64,000 bases of DNA. It comes from Deltaproteobacteria bacterium (lineage in GTDB: Bacteria > Myxococcota > Kuafuiibacteriia > Kuafuiibacteriales > Kuafuiibacteriaceae). This document shows, one piece after another, positions 50,516 to 58,947 of the stretch. The DNA lies in NCBI GenBank assembly GCA_020632995.1, contig JACKEN010000001.1:1644001-1708000 (forward strand), read 5' to 3'. Below the pieces are notes generated by a model. It made no database searches, was not told the origin of the DNA, and saw only the letters and a list, made by a program, of their open reading frames with translations. The translations under genes were made by a program, and so were the position numbers. The first letter of the stretch is position 1, and each line of letters starts with the position of its first letter.

Positions 50516-51424
50516 CTACTCGGCCCCCGCCGCGGCGCGGACGCGGGTGGCGGCGGAGGCGCGGTAGCTCGCCATCACCGCCTCCAGCGCCTTCTTGCCG
50601 TCGAGGAGGCCGCCCACGTTCGCCGTCCAGCCGCCACGCCCGCGCAGGCGGGTGCCGGGGTGGCTGCGGAACGCCAGCTCGGCCTGCCGCGGCTTCACCC
50701 GCACCGCGGTGCACCGGAGCGGGAGCCGGGTGGGCATCGCAGCCCGGGCCCGGGCCTGGGCCGAGGGATCGAAGCTCTGGCCCCTGGGCGGGCGCACGAA
50801 GACCGACAGCTCGTCCACGATGCGGTCCTTGATCTTGGTGTACTTGCGCTTCGAGCGCTCCTTGCGCTTGCAGGTGGTGCTCGCGTGCACCGCCACCTGG
50901 GAGCCGTCGGCCAGGGTGAAGGTCATGCGCAGCCACGGGCGCTGGTAGGTGAGCTGCCCGGTGGAGCGGAACATCCCGGTGCCCCGCCCCTCGGCTCGGG
51001 TCCGGTGGTAGCCGCCGAAGTCCAGCCAGAGCTGCACCGGGGCCTGCCGCTTCATGTCTTCCTTCAGCACCTCGACCAGGGTGCGCACCACGTGCAGGCG
51101 GCGATCGTCGATGTCCGCCGCCCCGAACACGCCGCGCGCGATGAACAGGCCGATCGCGAGCGCGAGGAACACCGCCACCAGCCCGAACAGCGCCGGGGTC
51201 TCGGTGATCCCGGCGGCGAAGAAGCTGAGCACCGTGGCCCCTCCGGCGATCGCCCCCAGCGTCGTGAAGCGCTTCTTGCGCGCCTCCGCGGTCTTGTCCG
51301 CGGTGTGCAGGGCCACGCACCGCTCGAGCATCGCCTCGGGCGGCAAGCTCTCCTGCACCACGATCGACGCGTGGGGCGGCGCGGGGGAGTCGACGAGCTG
51401 GGGGACGTGCAGCCTCGCGGTCAC
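50516..51424 (-). CDS. Membrane protein of unknown function, upstream of the radical SAM gene
   Basis: This is a 302-residue protein. An N-terminal ~50-residue soluble part is followed by two adjacent membrane helices (GAIAGGATVLSFFAAGI, PALFGLVAVFLALAIGLFIARG). A ~190-residue domain on the same side ends in basic stretches (KRKERSKRKYTKIKDRIVDE). There is no motif I know. It starts with a GTG; TAGCCT lies 6 nt upstream. It is read with the radical SAM gene (2-nt gap) and may anchor or supply its substrate. Confidence 0.65.
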   Translation of the reverse strand: MTARLHVPQLVDSPAPPHASIVVQESLPPEAMLERCVALHTADKTAEARKKRFTTLGAIAGGATVLSFFAAGITETPALFGLVAVFLALAIGLFIARGVFGAADIDDRRLHVVRTLVEVLKEDMKRQAPVQLWLDFGGYHRTRAEGRGTGMFRSTGQLTYQRPWLRMTFTLADGSQVAVHASTTCKRKERSKRKYTKIKDRIVDELSVFVRPPRGQSFDPSAQARARAAMPTRLPLRCTAVRVKPRQAELAFRSHPGTRLRGRGGWTANVGGLLDGKKALEAVMASYRASAATRVRAAAGAE

Positions 51425-51430
51425 CCCCCG

Positions 51431-51436
51431 AGGCTA
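51431..51436 (-). promoter_or_regulatory. Candidate -10 of the 51424 gene
   Basis: TAGCCT, 6 nt before the GTG start. The 125-bp gap is divergent with the glycosyltransferase at 51550, which has its own CACTAT element 9 nt before its GTG. Confidence 0.35.
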
Positions 51437-51549
51437 ACCCCGGACGGCCGCGCCTGCCACTGCACCCGAGGCACGCAGCCGGGCCAAGCCCGGCGGAGAC
51501 GCCCCCCGGACTGGTGGCCGGCGCCCAGCTGGGCCACTATCCCCCGGCC

Positions 51550-52749
51550 GTGAACCGCCCGCTCGCAGGCCTCCGGGTGGCCTACGCCGCCATGGAGGGC
51601 TTCCCGAACCGCAAGGGCTCCGGGGTCCGGGTCGGCAACGTGGTCTCCGCCCTGGCCGACGCGGGGGCCGAGGTGCTCCTGCTGACCCTGCGCGGCGAGC
51701 GGGGCGCGCCCCCCCTCCCCCCGGGCGTCACCCACCGCCCCCTCGCCATCCTGGAGGACAACTACCTCGCCCGCGCCCTCGCCTTCAGGGCCCGGGTGGC
51801 GGAGGCGCTGTACGCGTGGCCGGCCGACGTGATCCACGTGCGCGGCCCCTTCGAGGGCGAGGCCGCCCTCGAGCACGCAAATGCCCGGAGGGCCCGCTTC
51901 GTGTTCGAGGTGAACGGGCTCCCGAGCGTGGAGCTGTTCCACCACCACCCGAAGGTCGCCTCGGCCCCCCAGTTCCTCGGCAAGCTCCGGGCCCGGGAGG
52001 AGCACCTCATGCGCGCCGCCGACCTCGTGCTCACCCAGAGCCAGGCCACCGCGCGCTTCCTGCGCCTGCGGGCGGCGCGGCCGCTCCCCCTCGCGGTGGT
52101 GCCGAACGGGGCCGACCCCGCCCTCTTCGCGGCGCCCGCCGCCCCCGCGCGCTCGGGCCCGATGCGGGTGCTGTACGCCGGCTCCCTCGCCCCCTGGCAA
52201 GGCCTCCTGCACCTGCTCGCCGCCGCCCACAAGGCGCGGCGCGAGGTCCCGCTCGAGCTGGTGGTGGTCGGCCCGAGCCGGCGCGCCTGGACCCGGGCGG
52301 TCAGCGTTTGGGCCCGACGGCACAAGGTGCAGGACATCCTGCAGCTGGAGGCGGCGGTGGATCAACCCACCCTCGCCCGCCACCTCGCCGAGGCCGACGT
52401 CGGGGTGGCGCCGCTGTCCGCGGACGCTCGCAACCGCAAGCAGGGCTGCAGCCCGATCAAGCTCTTCGAGTACATGGCCGCGGGGCGCGCGGTGGCGGCC
52501 TCCGACCTGCCCTGCGTGCGGGAGATCGTGGCCCACGAGCGCACCGGCCTGCTCTTCAAGCCGTCCCACCCCGGCCGCCTGGCCGAGGCCCTGGTAGCCC
52601 TCGCGGCCGAGCCCGACGCTCGGCGCCGGCTCGGGCAGCGGGCCCGGCGCTTCGTGGAGGCGGAGGCCACCTGGGCCCACCGGCGCGCGGCGGTGGTGAG
52701 CGCCTATGAGGCGCTGCTCGCCCCGCGCAGCCTGGCGTACAGCGCCTGA
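51550..52749 (+). CDS. GT4-family glycosyltransferase
   Basis: This 399-residue GT-B enzyme has the N-terminal glycine-rich acceptor loop (GFPNRKGSGVRVGNVVSAL) and a donor domain (VLYAGSLAPWQGLLHLL, VVPNGADPALF). The EX7E-type element is replaced by CSPIKLFEYMAAGRAVAASD (Glu of FEYM retained). I chose the GTG at 51550, just before LRVAYAAMEG; a GTG at 51514 is the alternative. It may build a surface polysaccharide with the convergent GT4 enzyme, whose 3' end overlaps it by 46 bp. Confidence 0.9.
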   Translation: MNRPLAGLRVAYAAMEGFPNRKGSGVRVGNVVSALADAGAEVLLLTLRGERGAPPLPPGVTHRPLAILEDNYLARALAFRARVAEALYAWPADVIHVRGPFEGEAALEHANARRARFVFEVNGLPSVELFHHHPKVASAPQFLGKLRAREEHLMRAADLVLTQSQATARFLRLRAARPLPLAVVPNGADPALFAAPAAPARSGPMRVLYAGSLAPWQGLLHLLAAAHKARREVPLELVVVGPSRRAWTRAVSVWARRHKVQDILQLEAAVDQPTLARHLAEADVGVAPLSADARNRKQGCSPIKLFEYMAAGRAVAASDLPCVREIVAHERTGLLFKPSHPGRLAEALVALAAEPDARRRLGQRARRFVEAEATWAHRRAAVVSAYEALLAPRSLAYSA

Positions 52750-53867
52750 TAGGCCGCCTGCTCCTGCTCCGGCCGGTGGTGGGCCTCGACCCACGCGCGG
52801 GCCCCTCGGCCCATCCGGCGCCGCTCCGCCTCGGGGAGCTCCAACAGCTCCTCCAGCGCCTCGGGGAGCAGGTCCAGGCGCCCCACCGGGAGCCGCGCCC
52901 CGGTCTCGCCGTGGTGGATGAGGTCGGCCTGGCCGCCCGCGTCGGTGGCCAGGATCGGCCGGGCGCAGGCCATCGCCTCGAGCACCGCGTTCGGGGTGCC
53001 GTCTTGCCGGGACGGGAAGGCCATGACGTCGCAAAGACCCATCAGGTTCGAGAGCCGGCCGGGATCGCGCGTGTACTCCACCACGTGGATCCGCGCGAAG
53101 GCCTCGGGCGCGATGCGCTCGAAGGCCTCGAAGGCGTCGCGGGCGTCGGCCCGGACCCCGCCCAGCAGGAGCAGGCGCACGTCGCGCCCGCGCCGCACGA
53201 GGGCGTCGAGGGCGGGGAGCAGGTACCGCATCCCCTTCTTGTCGCGGAGCTCACCGAGGAAGCCGATGACCTCGGCCTCGCCCAGCCCGAGGGCGGCCCG
53301 CAACGTGTTGTCGGCGCCCTTCGGGGTGAAGGCCGCGGTGTCCACCGCGTTCGTCACGTGCTCGACCGGCCGCCCGAACACCGCGGCGGCGGTGGTGGCC
53401 ATGGTGGCGCTCACCGCGGTCACCGCGTCGGCCCGCTCCACCGCCATGCGAAGAAATGGGAGCTCCCGACCGCGGAACAAGCCGCGGTCGAGATCGTTGC
53501 CGCGCAGGCTGACCACCGACGGCACCCCGAGCATCCGGCCGAGGACGACCGCAAGGTAGCCGGCGCGAGGCGCGTAGATACCGTGGACGAGCCCGATCTG
53601 CTCGGCCACGGCCACGCGCCGGGCGTGCTCGAGCCACCCGGCGAGGGTCTCCTCCTCGTGGTTTGGCGCCTCGCCGACCGGGTGAAGGTTCACACCACCC
53701 CGCGCGCGTCGCCCCGCGTGGCCGGGCTCCAGCTGCGAGGTCACGTGCACCACGTGGACCCGCTGGCCGGCGGCGGCGGCGTGCTCGGCGATCCGCCCGG
53801 TGGCCACCGCCAACCCGCCGCGTGCAGGAGGGACGCGCTCGGCCATGATCATGAGGCCCCAAGACAT
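52704..53867 (-). CDS. GT4-family glycosyltransferase (convergent with the previous one)
   Basis: This 387-residue GT-B enzyme has an N-terminal loop with PPARGGLAVATGRIAEH, HGIYAPRAGYLAVVLGR, a donor region with VIGFLGELRDKKGMRYLL and the EX7E motif FPSRQDGTPNAVLEAMACAR. It retains both glutamate-type features of the GT4 family. It starts at the ATG at 53867 with a TATTGG element 7 nt upstream. Its substrate is unknown; together with the neighbour it suggests a capsule or O-antigen-like pathway. Confidence 0.92.
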   Translation of the reverse strand: MSWGLMIMAERVPPARGGLAVATGRIAEHAAAAGQRVHVVHVTSQLEPGHAGRRARGGVNLHPVGEAPNHEEETLAGWLEHARRVAVAEQIGLVHGIYAPRAGYLAVVLGRMLGVPSVVSLRGNDLDRGLFRGRELPFLRMAVERADAVTAVSATMATTAAAVFGRPVEHVTNAVDTAAFTPKGADNTLRAALGLGEAEVIGFLGELRDKKGMRYLLPALDALVRRGRDVRLLLLGGVRADARDAFEAFERIAPEAFARIHVVEYTRDPGRLSNLMGLCDVMAFPSRQDGTPNAVLEAMACARPILATDAGGQADLIHHGETGARLPVGRLDLLPEALEELLELPEAERRRMGRGARAWVEAHHRPEQEQAAYQALYARLRGASSAS

Positions 53868-53944
53868 GCCCGGCCAATACTCCGAGCCTCACCTTGGGTC
53901 ACCCCGCGTTGACAGCGGGGCCGTTGGGCCGCACCTTGCGATCA

Positions 53945-55597
53945 GTGGGCCCGCACACACTGGCGCGTCTGGTGGTGGTGAGCGGTCCTCAGGCCGGGAC
54001 CACGTTCGAGTTCCACGATCGGGTCACCCTGGGGCGCAGGCCCGAGAACAAGCTCAGCCTCCGCGACGAGCACATCTCCCGCTTCCACGCGATCATCGAG
54101 CGCCGCGGTCCCCAGTGGGTGCTGGAGGACCTGTCGGGCAAGGGCCGCACCACGGTCGACGGGCACGCGGTGGAGGGCACGGTGGTGCTCCTCGATCACG
54201 CGCGCATCGTCCTCGGCCGCACCATCCTGCGGTTCCGCTCCTCGGTGGAGGCCGCGGTCGAGCACGACGTGCAGACCCTCCCCGAGGCCCCGATCTTCGG
54301 CGGCGTGGCCGGCCTGCCGCTGCCGGAGCGCCAGACCTCCGCGCCCGGGCACATGCGCACGGTGCCGGTGGACGATCGCCTTGGCGACGCGCTGGAGAGC
54401 CAGGACCTCGAGGTGATGCGGCAGGCCAGCGCGCACCTGAGGACCCTCCTCACCGCGCACGCGATCATCTCGGCCGAGCTCGACCTCGAGAAGCTCTTCG
54501 AGCGCATCCTCGACGCCCTGTTCGAGACCTTCGGCGCCCACCGGGCGGTGGTGCTCACGGCCGAGAACGACGAGCTCGCGGTGCGGGCGACCCGGCTCGA
54601 GCGCGGGGCGCAACCCCACGGCGAGCCTCAGATCTCGAGCACCATCGCGTACCGCGCGTTCCGCGAGCGCGTCGGCGTCTTGACCCTCGACGCGGGGGTG
54701 GACACCCGCTTCGACGCCCACCGCAGCATCGTCGACCAGGACATCCGCTCCGCGATCTGCGCGCCCCTGATGCACCGCGACGAGGTGCTCGGGGTGATCT
54801 ACCTCGACACCATCGGGGTGCGCTGCGCGTTCAGCGAGGATCACCTGCGCCTGTTGCACGGCATCGCCTCCGCCGCGGCGGGGGCGGTGAAGAACGCAAG
54901 GCTGGTTGCGCGCCTCAAGGACACCGCGGTCGACACCGTGTTCCGCCTCGCGGTGGCGGCCGAGCACCGGGACCACGACACCGGCTACCACCTGCACCGG
55001 ATGAGCGAGTACGCGGCGGCGATCGCCCGGGCCCTCGGCCTGGGTGAGGTCTACGCCGAGACGATCCGCCTCGCCGCCCCGATGCACGACGTGGGCAAGA
55101 TCGGCATCCCCGACGCGATCCTGAAGAAGCCGGGCCGCCTCACCGAGGCGGAGTACGAGATCATGAAGCAGCACACCGTGAAGGGCGGCGAGATCCTGGC
55201 CGGCGCCCAGTCCGAGCTGCTGCAGATGGCGCAGAACATCGCCCTCACCCACCACGAGAAGTTCGACGGCCTCGGCTACCCCTATGGGCTCGGGGGCGAG
55301 GAGATCCCCCTGGAGGGTCGGATCGTGGCGGTGGCGGACGTCTTCGACGCGATCCTGAGCCGACGCTGCTACAAGCCGGCCTTCGCCCTCGAGAAGGCCC
55401 TCGACATCCTCGAGCAGGGCCGCGGCCGCCACTTCGACCCCAAGGTCGTGGACGCGTTCATGGACGCCCAGGAGGAGATCCTCCAGATCCGAGACCGCTA
55501 CCAGCGCCTGGAGGTCGACGGTGTGGACGAGGGCGAGGATCCGGTCATCCAGCGGATGAGCCTGTTCCGTACCTCGCCCTTCCTGACCCCGGGCTGA
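53945..55597 (+). CDS. FHA-GAF-HD-GYP cyclic-dinucleotide phosphodiesterase
   Basis: This is a 550-residue cytoplasmic protein. I place the start at the GTG at 53945, which lies just before the FHA domain; in-frame TTG codons lie upstream. FHA (residues 5-95) carries LGRRPENKLSLRDEHISRFH, with R31 and H48 in the phosphothreonine pocket. A GAF domain follows (~165-325; AVVLTAENDELAVRATRL, ICAPLMHRDEVLGVIYLD). The HD-GYP domain (~335-510) has H381-D382 in MHDVGKIGIPD, H436-H437 in THHEKFDGLGYP, and GRIVAVADVFDAI. HD-GYP proteins degrade c-di-GMP. The FHA domain should read phosphothreonine on a kinase such as the one encoded 35 nt downstream. Confidence 0.93.
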   Translation: MGPHTLARLVVVSGPQAGTTFEFHDRVTLGRRPENKLSLRDEHISRFHAIIERRGPQWVLEDLSGKGRTTVDGHAVEGTVVLLDHARIVLGRTILRFRSSVEAAVEHDVQTLPEAPIFGGVAGLPLPERQTSAPGHMRTVPVDDRLGDALESQDLEVMRQASAHLRTLLTAHAIISAELDLEKLFERILDALFETFGAHRAVVLTAENDELAVRATRLERGAQPHGEPQISSTIAYRAFRERVGVLTLDAGVDTRFDAHRSIVDQDIRSAICAPLMHRDEVLGVIYLDTIGVRCAFSEDHLRLLHGIASAAAGAVKNARLVARLKDTAVDTVFRLAVAAEHRDHDTGYHLHRMSEYAAAIARALGLGEVYAETIRLAAPMHDVGKIGIPDAILKKPGRLTEAEYEIMKQHTVKGGEILAGAQSELLQMAQNIALTHHEKFDGLGYPYGLGGEEIPLEGRIVAVADVFDAILSRRCYKPAFALEKALDILEQGRGRHFDPKVVDAFMDAQEEILQIRDRYQRLEVDGVDEGEDPVIQRMSLFRTSPFLTPG

Positions 55598-55631
55598 CCG
55601 CCGGGGCCACCTTGGTCTATCCTCCGCCCAG

Positions 55632-57533
55632 ATGTTGGCGTCCGGCACCCATGTGGGCCGCTACGTGGTCCTCGACCAGCTGGGCGAGGGCGCCATGGGC
55701 GAGGTCTACCGGGCGTGGGACGACGCCCTCGATCGCGTGGTGGCGCTCAAGCTCCTGCTCCCGCTGCGGGCAGAGAACGAGCAGGCCCGGCGCCGCTTCG
55801 CGCGGGAGTCGCGGCTCGCCGCCCGCATCAACCACCCCGCGGTGGCGCACGTGTACGACGTGGGGGAGCACGAGGGCGTGCCGTACATCGCGATGGAGTT
55901 CGTGCCGGGCAAGCAGCTGCGGAGCTGGTTGGGGGCGCCGATGCCGGTGGAGCGGGTCATCTCCTTCACCCGGCAGATCCTGGAGGGGCTGGCCGAGGCC
56001 CATGGTCAGGGCGTGGTGCACCGCGACCTGAAGCCCGAGAACATCCTCATCTCCGGCCGCGACCAGGTGAAGATCCTCGACTTCGGCCTCGCCAAGGGGA
56101 TCCTGGACGACGTCAGCGAGGCCACCAGCCTGTCCAACACCGGCATCACCGGGACCCCGCGCTACATGGCGCCCGAGCAGATCCAGGGCACCCCGGTCGA
56201 CACCCGCACCGACATCTACGCGCTGGGCACGGTGGTGTACGAGATGATCACCGGCGCCCCCTGCCACGAGGGCAAGACGCTGGGCGAGATGTTGAGCGCG
56301 GTGGTCTACAAGGCCGCCCCCGAGATCCCGGAGTCGCTCTGCCCCCGCGGGCTCGCTCAGATCGTCCACCGCGCCCTGAGCAAGCGCCCCGAGCACCGCT
56401 ACCAGGACGCCGCCGCCATGCTGGCCGAGCTCCAGAGCTTCGCGCAGGCTGGCCTGCCGTCCGAGGCCCCCGCCGTGGGCGGCCCCGCCCCCGCCCACCC
56501 GAGGGCCGAGAAGTTCGCCCAGCGCGCCCGCGAGGCCCTCACCGGCATGACGACCTCGTCGTCCCTCGCCCTGGACCTGCTGGAGCAGGCCCTGCGCCTC
56601 GATCCGGAGTACGCCCTCGCCCACGCGCTGTACGCCGAGGCCACCGCCGCCATCTTCAACACCGGGCACGTGGACGCGAGCTGGCTCGACCGGGCCCAGA
56701 CCGCCCTCGATCGGGCCGAGGCGCTCGACCCCGACCTCCCCGACGTGCGGGTGGCGCGGGCGCGCCTGCTGTGGACGAAGACCTTCAACTTCCCCCACGA
56801 GACCGCGCTCCGGGAGCTCCGCTCCGCCCTCAAGGTGGACCCCGACCACATCGGCGCGCTCCGGCTGTGGGCCACCATCACCGCGCACGTGGGGCTCTTC
56901 GAGCAGGCGGAGGCCGCGATCACCCGGCGGCTGGCCCAGGATCCCCAGGACGAGGTCACCCTCCTGTTGAGCGCGGGCCTCTACATCGGCGAGGGGCGCC
57001 CCCAGCGCGCGCTGGAGCTCCTCGCCCGCCCCACCCAGCTCGATCCGAACCACGAGGACCACCTCTTCTGGTGGAACCTCGCCCACGCCTTCATCGTGCT
57101 CGGGCGCCTCGACGAGGCGGAGCAGGCACTGCAAGGAAACCTGCGCCGGCGGCCGGCGGAGCCCCTCTCCCTCGCCCTGTCGGCGGTGCTCGCGGCGGCC
57201 CGCCAGGACCACGACGGGGCCCGGCAGGCCATGAAGCAGGCGGAGGCCCACCTCAAGGCCGAGCTCCACCCCCACCACGTGTTCCACCTCTTCGCGTGCG
57301 CCGAGAGCCTCCTCGGCGATGTGCAGGCCAGCCTGCACTGGCTCCAGCGCACGGCCGAGGAGGGCATGCCCTGTCACCCGTGGTTCGCGCAGGATCCCTT
57401 GCTCGCGAACCTGCGGGCCGACCCCGCGGGCCGGACCTTCCTCGCCGAGCTGGGGCGGCGTCACGCGTTCTTCCGGGCGGAGTTCCCGCTGAACGACCCG
57501 GCCACGGTGGGCCTGGTCGCCACTATCACCTAG
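55632..57533 (+). CDS. Ser/Thr protein kinase with C-terminal TPR repeats
   Basis: This 633-residue cytoplasmic protein has a complete kinase domain (1-265): GEGAMGEVY P-loop, K40, HRDLKPEN (130-137), DFG (150-152), APE (180-182). Behind an ~30-residue linker stand ~9 TPR-like helical pairs (ALDLLEQALRLDPEYALAHALY, then ...RAEALDPDLPDVRVARARLL). No membrane segment is present, unlike many bacterial PknB-like kinases. It follows the FHA/HD-GYP gene by 34 nt, and TATCCT lies 8 nt before its ATG. Its stop codon TAG is part of a terminal inverted repeat of a MITE-like element, so the original C-terminus could have been longer. Confidence 0.93.
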   Translation: MLASGTHVGRYVVLDQLGEGAMGEVYRAWDDALDRVVALKLLLPLRAENEQARRRFARESRLAARINHPAVAHVYDVGEHEGVPYIAMEFVPGKQLRSWLGAPMPVERVISFTRQILEGLAEAHGQGVVHRDLKPENILISGRDQVKILDFGLAKGILDDVSEATSLSNTGITGTPRYMAPEQIQGTPVDTRTDIYALGTVVYEMITGAPCHEGKTLGEMLSAVVYKAAPEIPESLCPRGLAQIVHRALSKRPEHRYQDAAAMLAELQSFAQAGLPSEAPAVGGPAPAHPRAEKFAQRAREALTGMTTSSSLALDLLEQALRLDPEYALAHALYAEATAAIFNTGHVDASWLDRAQTALDRAEALDPDLPDVRVARARLLWTKTFNFPHETALRELRSALKVDPDHIGALRLWATITAHVGLFEQAEAAITRRLAQDPQDEVTLLLSAGLYIGEGRPQRALELLARPTQLDPNHEDHLFWWNLAHAFIVLGRLDEAEQALQGNLRRRPAEPLSLALSAVLAAARQDHDGARQAMKQAEAHLKAELHPHHVFHLFACAESLLGDVQASLHWLQRTAEEGMPCHPWFAQDPLLANLRADPAGRTFLAELGRRHAFFRAEFPLNDPATVGLVATIT

Positions 57534-57706
57534 CAGGCCATCGGAGAAGTAGCCCATGCGATCCGCGGAGCGACTTTTCGTGGAACGGTTCGACGAAGAG
57601 GGAGCATATCTGGCCATACGCGACCGATGAGAGGCGAAGCCGTTCGGGCCGTTCCACGGAAAACGAGCCCGCGCAGCGCGTGGGGGACTTCTCCGATGGC
57701 CTGCTA
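57531..57706. mobile_element. MITE-like element with TA flanks at the kinase stop codon
   Basis: Perfect 20-bp terminal inverted repeats (57531-57550 and 57687-57706, beginning TAGCAGGCCATCGG) enclose a 136-bp core. The pairing extends, less perfectly, to 58-nt arms whose innermost 10 bp (57579-57588 and 57649-57658) are again perfect. If the outer TA on each side is the target duplication, as in IS630/Tc1-mariner insertions, the element is 57533-57704 (172 bp). It has no transposase gene and no supported open frame. It supplies the TAG stop of the kinase gene. A second copy is not visible in the window. Confidence 0.6.
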
Positions 57707-57726
57707 GGGTCCCGGGCCGGCGGAGC

Positions 57727-58686
57727 TCAGCTCGCGACCGCGAGGAGCGCGTTCGGGGAGAGCAGGTCCACCGTGGACTGGCTGAAGAAGCGCGCGTCCA
57801 GGCGTCGCGCCACGCTGGTGGGGCGCCGGCCCGCGGCCGGTAGCGGCGCGAGCTCGGCCGGGTCGAGGCACAGCAGGGCCTGGGCCATGTCCTCGGCGCT
57901 CCGCCAGCGCCGCGAGGGCTCCCGGGCCAGGGCGCGGTCCACCACCGACACCAGATCCTCGGGCAGATCGGGGCGGAGGGTCCCCACCGAGGGAACGTCC
58001 TCCTCCTGGAGGCGCCGGGCGAGCTCCACCCGGTTCGGCGCCTGGACCGGCCCCCGGCCGGTGAGGCCGCGGAAGAGCACCGCGCCCACCGACCACACGT
58101 CGGTGCGCGCGTCCACCGGGCGGGCCGCGGCCTGCTCGGGGCTCATGTACTCGAGGGTGCCGATGCGGTGCTGCCCCACCGAGGTCTGCGAGCCCATCGG
58201 CTCGGCGATGCCGTAGTCCAGCACCTTGATGCGCTGCACGCCGCCGCGATCGCAGTCCAAGAAGATGTTCGCGGGCTTGATGTCGCGGTGGACGTAGCCC
58301 TGAGCGTGGGTGGCGGCCAGGGCCTCGAGCACGTTGAGGGCGACCGCCACCAGCTCGGCCGGGCGCATCCCGCCCCCCGCGAGGCGGCTCTCGAGATCGT
58401 CCCCGACCAGGAGCTCGAACACCGCGTACCAGCAGCCGTCGGCGTCCCGGCCGGCGTCGAGCATCTCGACCACCCCGGGGTGATCCACCGCGCTCACCGC
58501 CTCGGCCTCGCGCATGAAGCGAGCGCTGTTGTCGTCGCTCTTGGCGTGCATGACCTTCAGGGCCACCCGGCGGCGGGTGTAGATGTGCTCCGCCTCGTAC
58601 ACGTGGCCCATGCCACCCGTGCTCAGGTGCTGGAGCACCCGGTACTTCCCGCCCACGACGGCTCCTGAGCGGAGGATGGATGCCAT
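57727..58686 (-). CDS. Ser/Thr protein kinase, single-domain (DYG variant)
   Basis: This is a 319-residue cytoplasmic protein. The kinase domain has VVGGKYRVLQHLSTGGMGHVY, K44, HRDIKPAN (133-140) and SPE (182-184). The DFG motif is DYG (157-159), a conservative change that normally still allows Mg2+ binding. After the kinase domain a ~55-residue tail has no known domain. It ends just beyond the MITE-like element, so the two kinase genes are convergent with the element between them. It starts at the ATG at 58686; an in-frame extension upstream lacks a likely start. Confidence 0.88.
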   Translation of the reverse strand: MASILRSGAVVGGKYRVLQHLSTGGMGHVYEAEHIYTRRRVALKVMHAKSDDNSARFMREAEAVSAVDHPGVVEMLDAGRDADGCWYAVFELLVGDDLESRLAGGGMRPAELVAVALNVLEALAATHAQGYVHRDIKPANIFLDCDRGGVQRIKVLDYGIAEPMGSQTSVGQHRIGTLEYMSPEQAAARPVDARTDVWSVGAVLFRGLTGRGPVQAPNRVELARRLQEEDVPSVGTLRPDLPEDLVSVVDRALAREPSRRWRSAEDMAQALLCLDPAELAPLPAAGRRPTSVARRLDARFFSQSTVDLLSPNALLAVAS

Positions 58687-58823
58687 GCCTTCGGTCAACG
58701 TGTTGTCCTCATCCGGGCCATTCGTCCGGCCCAGCCGATCACTTGAGCGGGTCCTGGCGGGTTGGATGCGACGGGTTGAAAAGATCCAACGGACACGGGG
58801 ACCTGTGGCGCGCTGTACCCTCA

Positions 58824-58848
58824 CCCCGTGGTGGAATGCACCACGGGG
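58824..58848. other. Strong hairpin in the divergent kinase/PBP region
   Basis: CCCCGTGGTG (58824-58833), loop GAATG, CACCACGGGG (58839-58848): a perfect 10-bp stem with 5-nt loop. It lies 99 nt before the PBP gene and 137 nt before the kinase gene, in a 261-bp divergent region. It might be an operator or a regulatory RNA structure. Nothing else in this region is clear. Confidence 0.5.
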
Positions 58849-58947
58849 GCCCCCGCACACCGTTGTCCTTTAGGAATATCCGGTGTTTGGATGGTGTCCC
58901 GTCCAGGCCTCGAACTTGCTTCGAGGAGCGGGGTGGCAGCGCGCACC

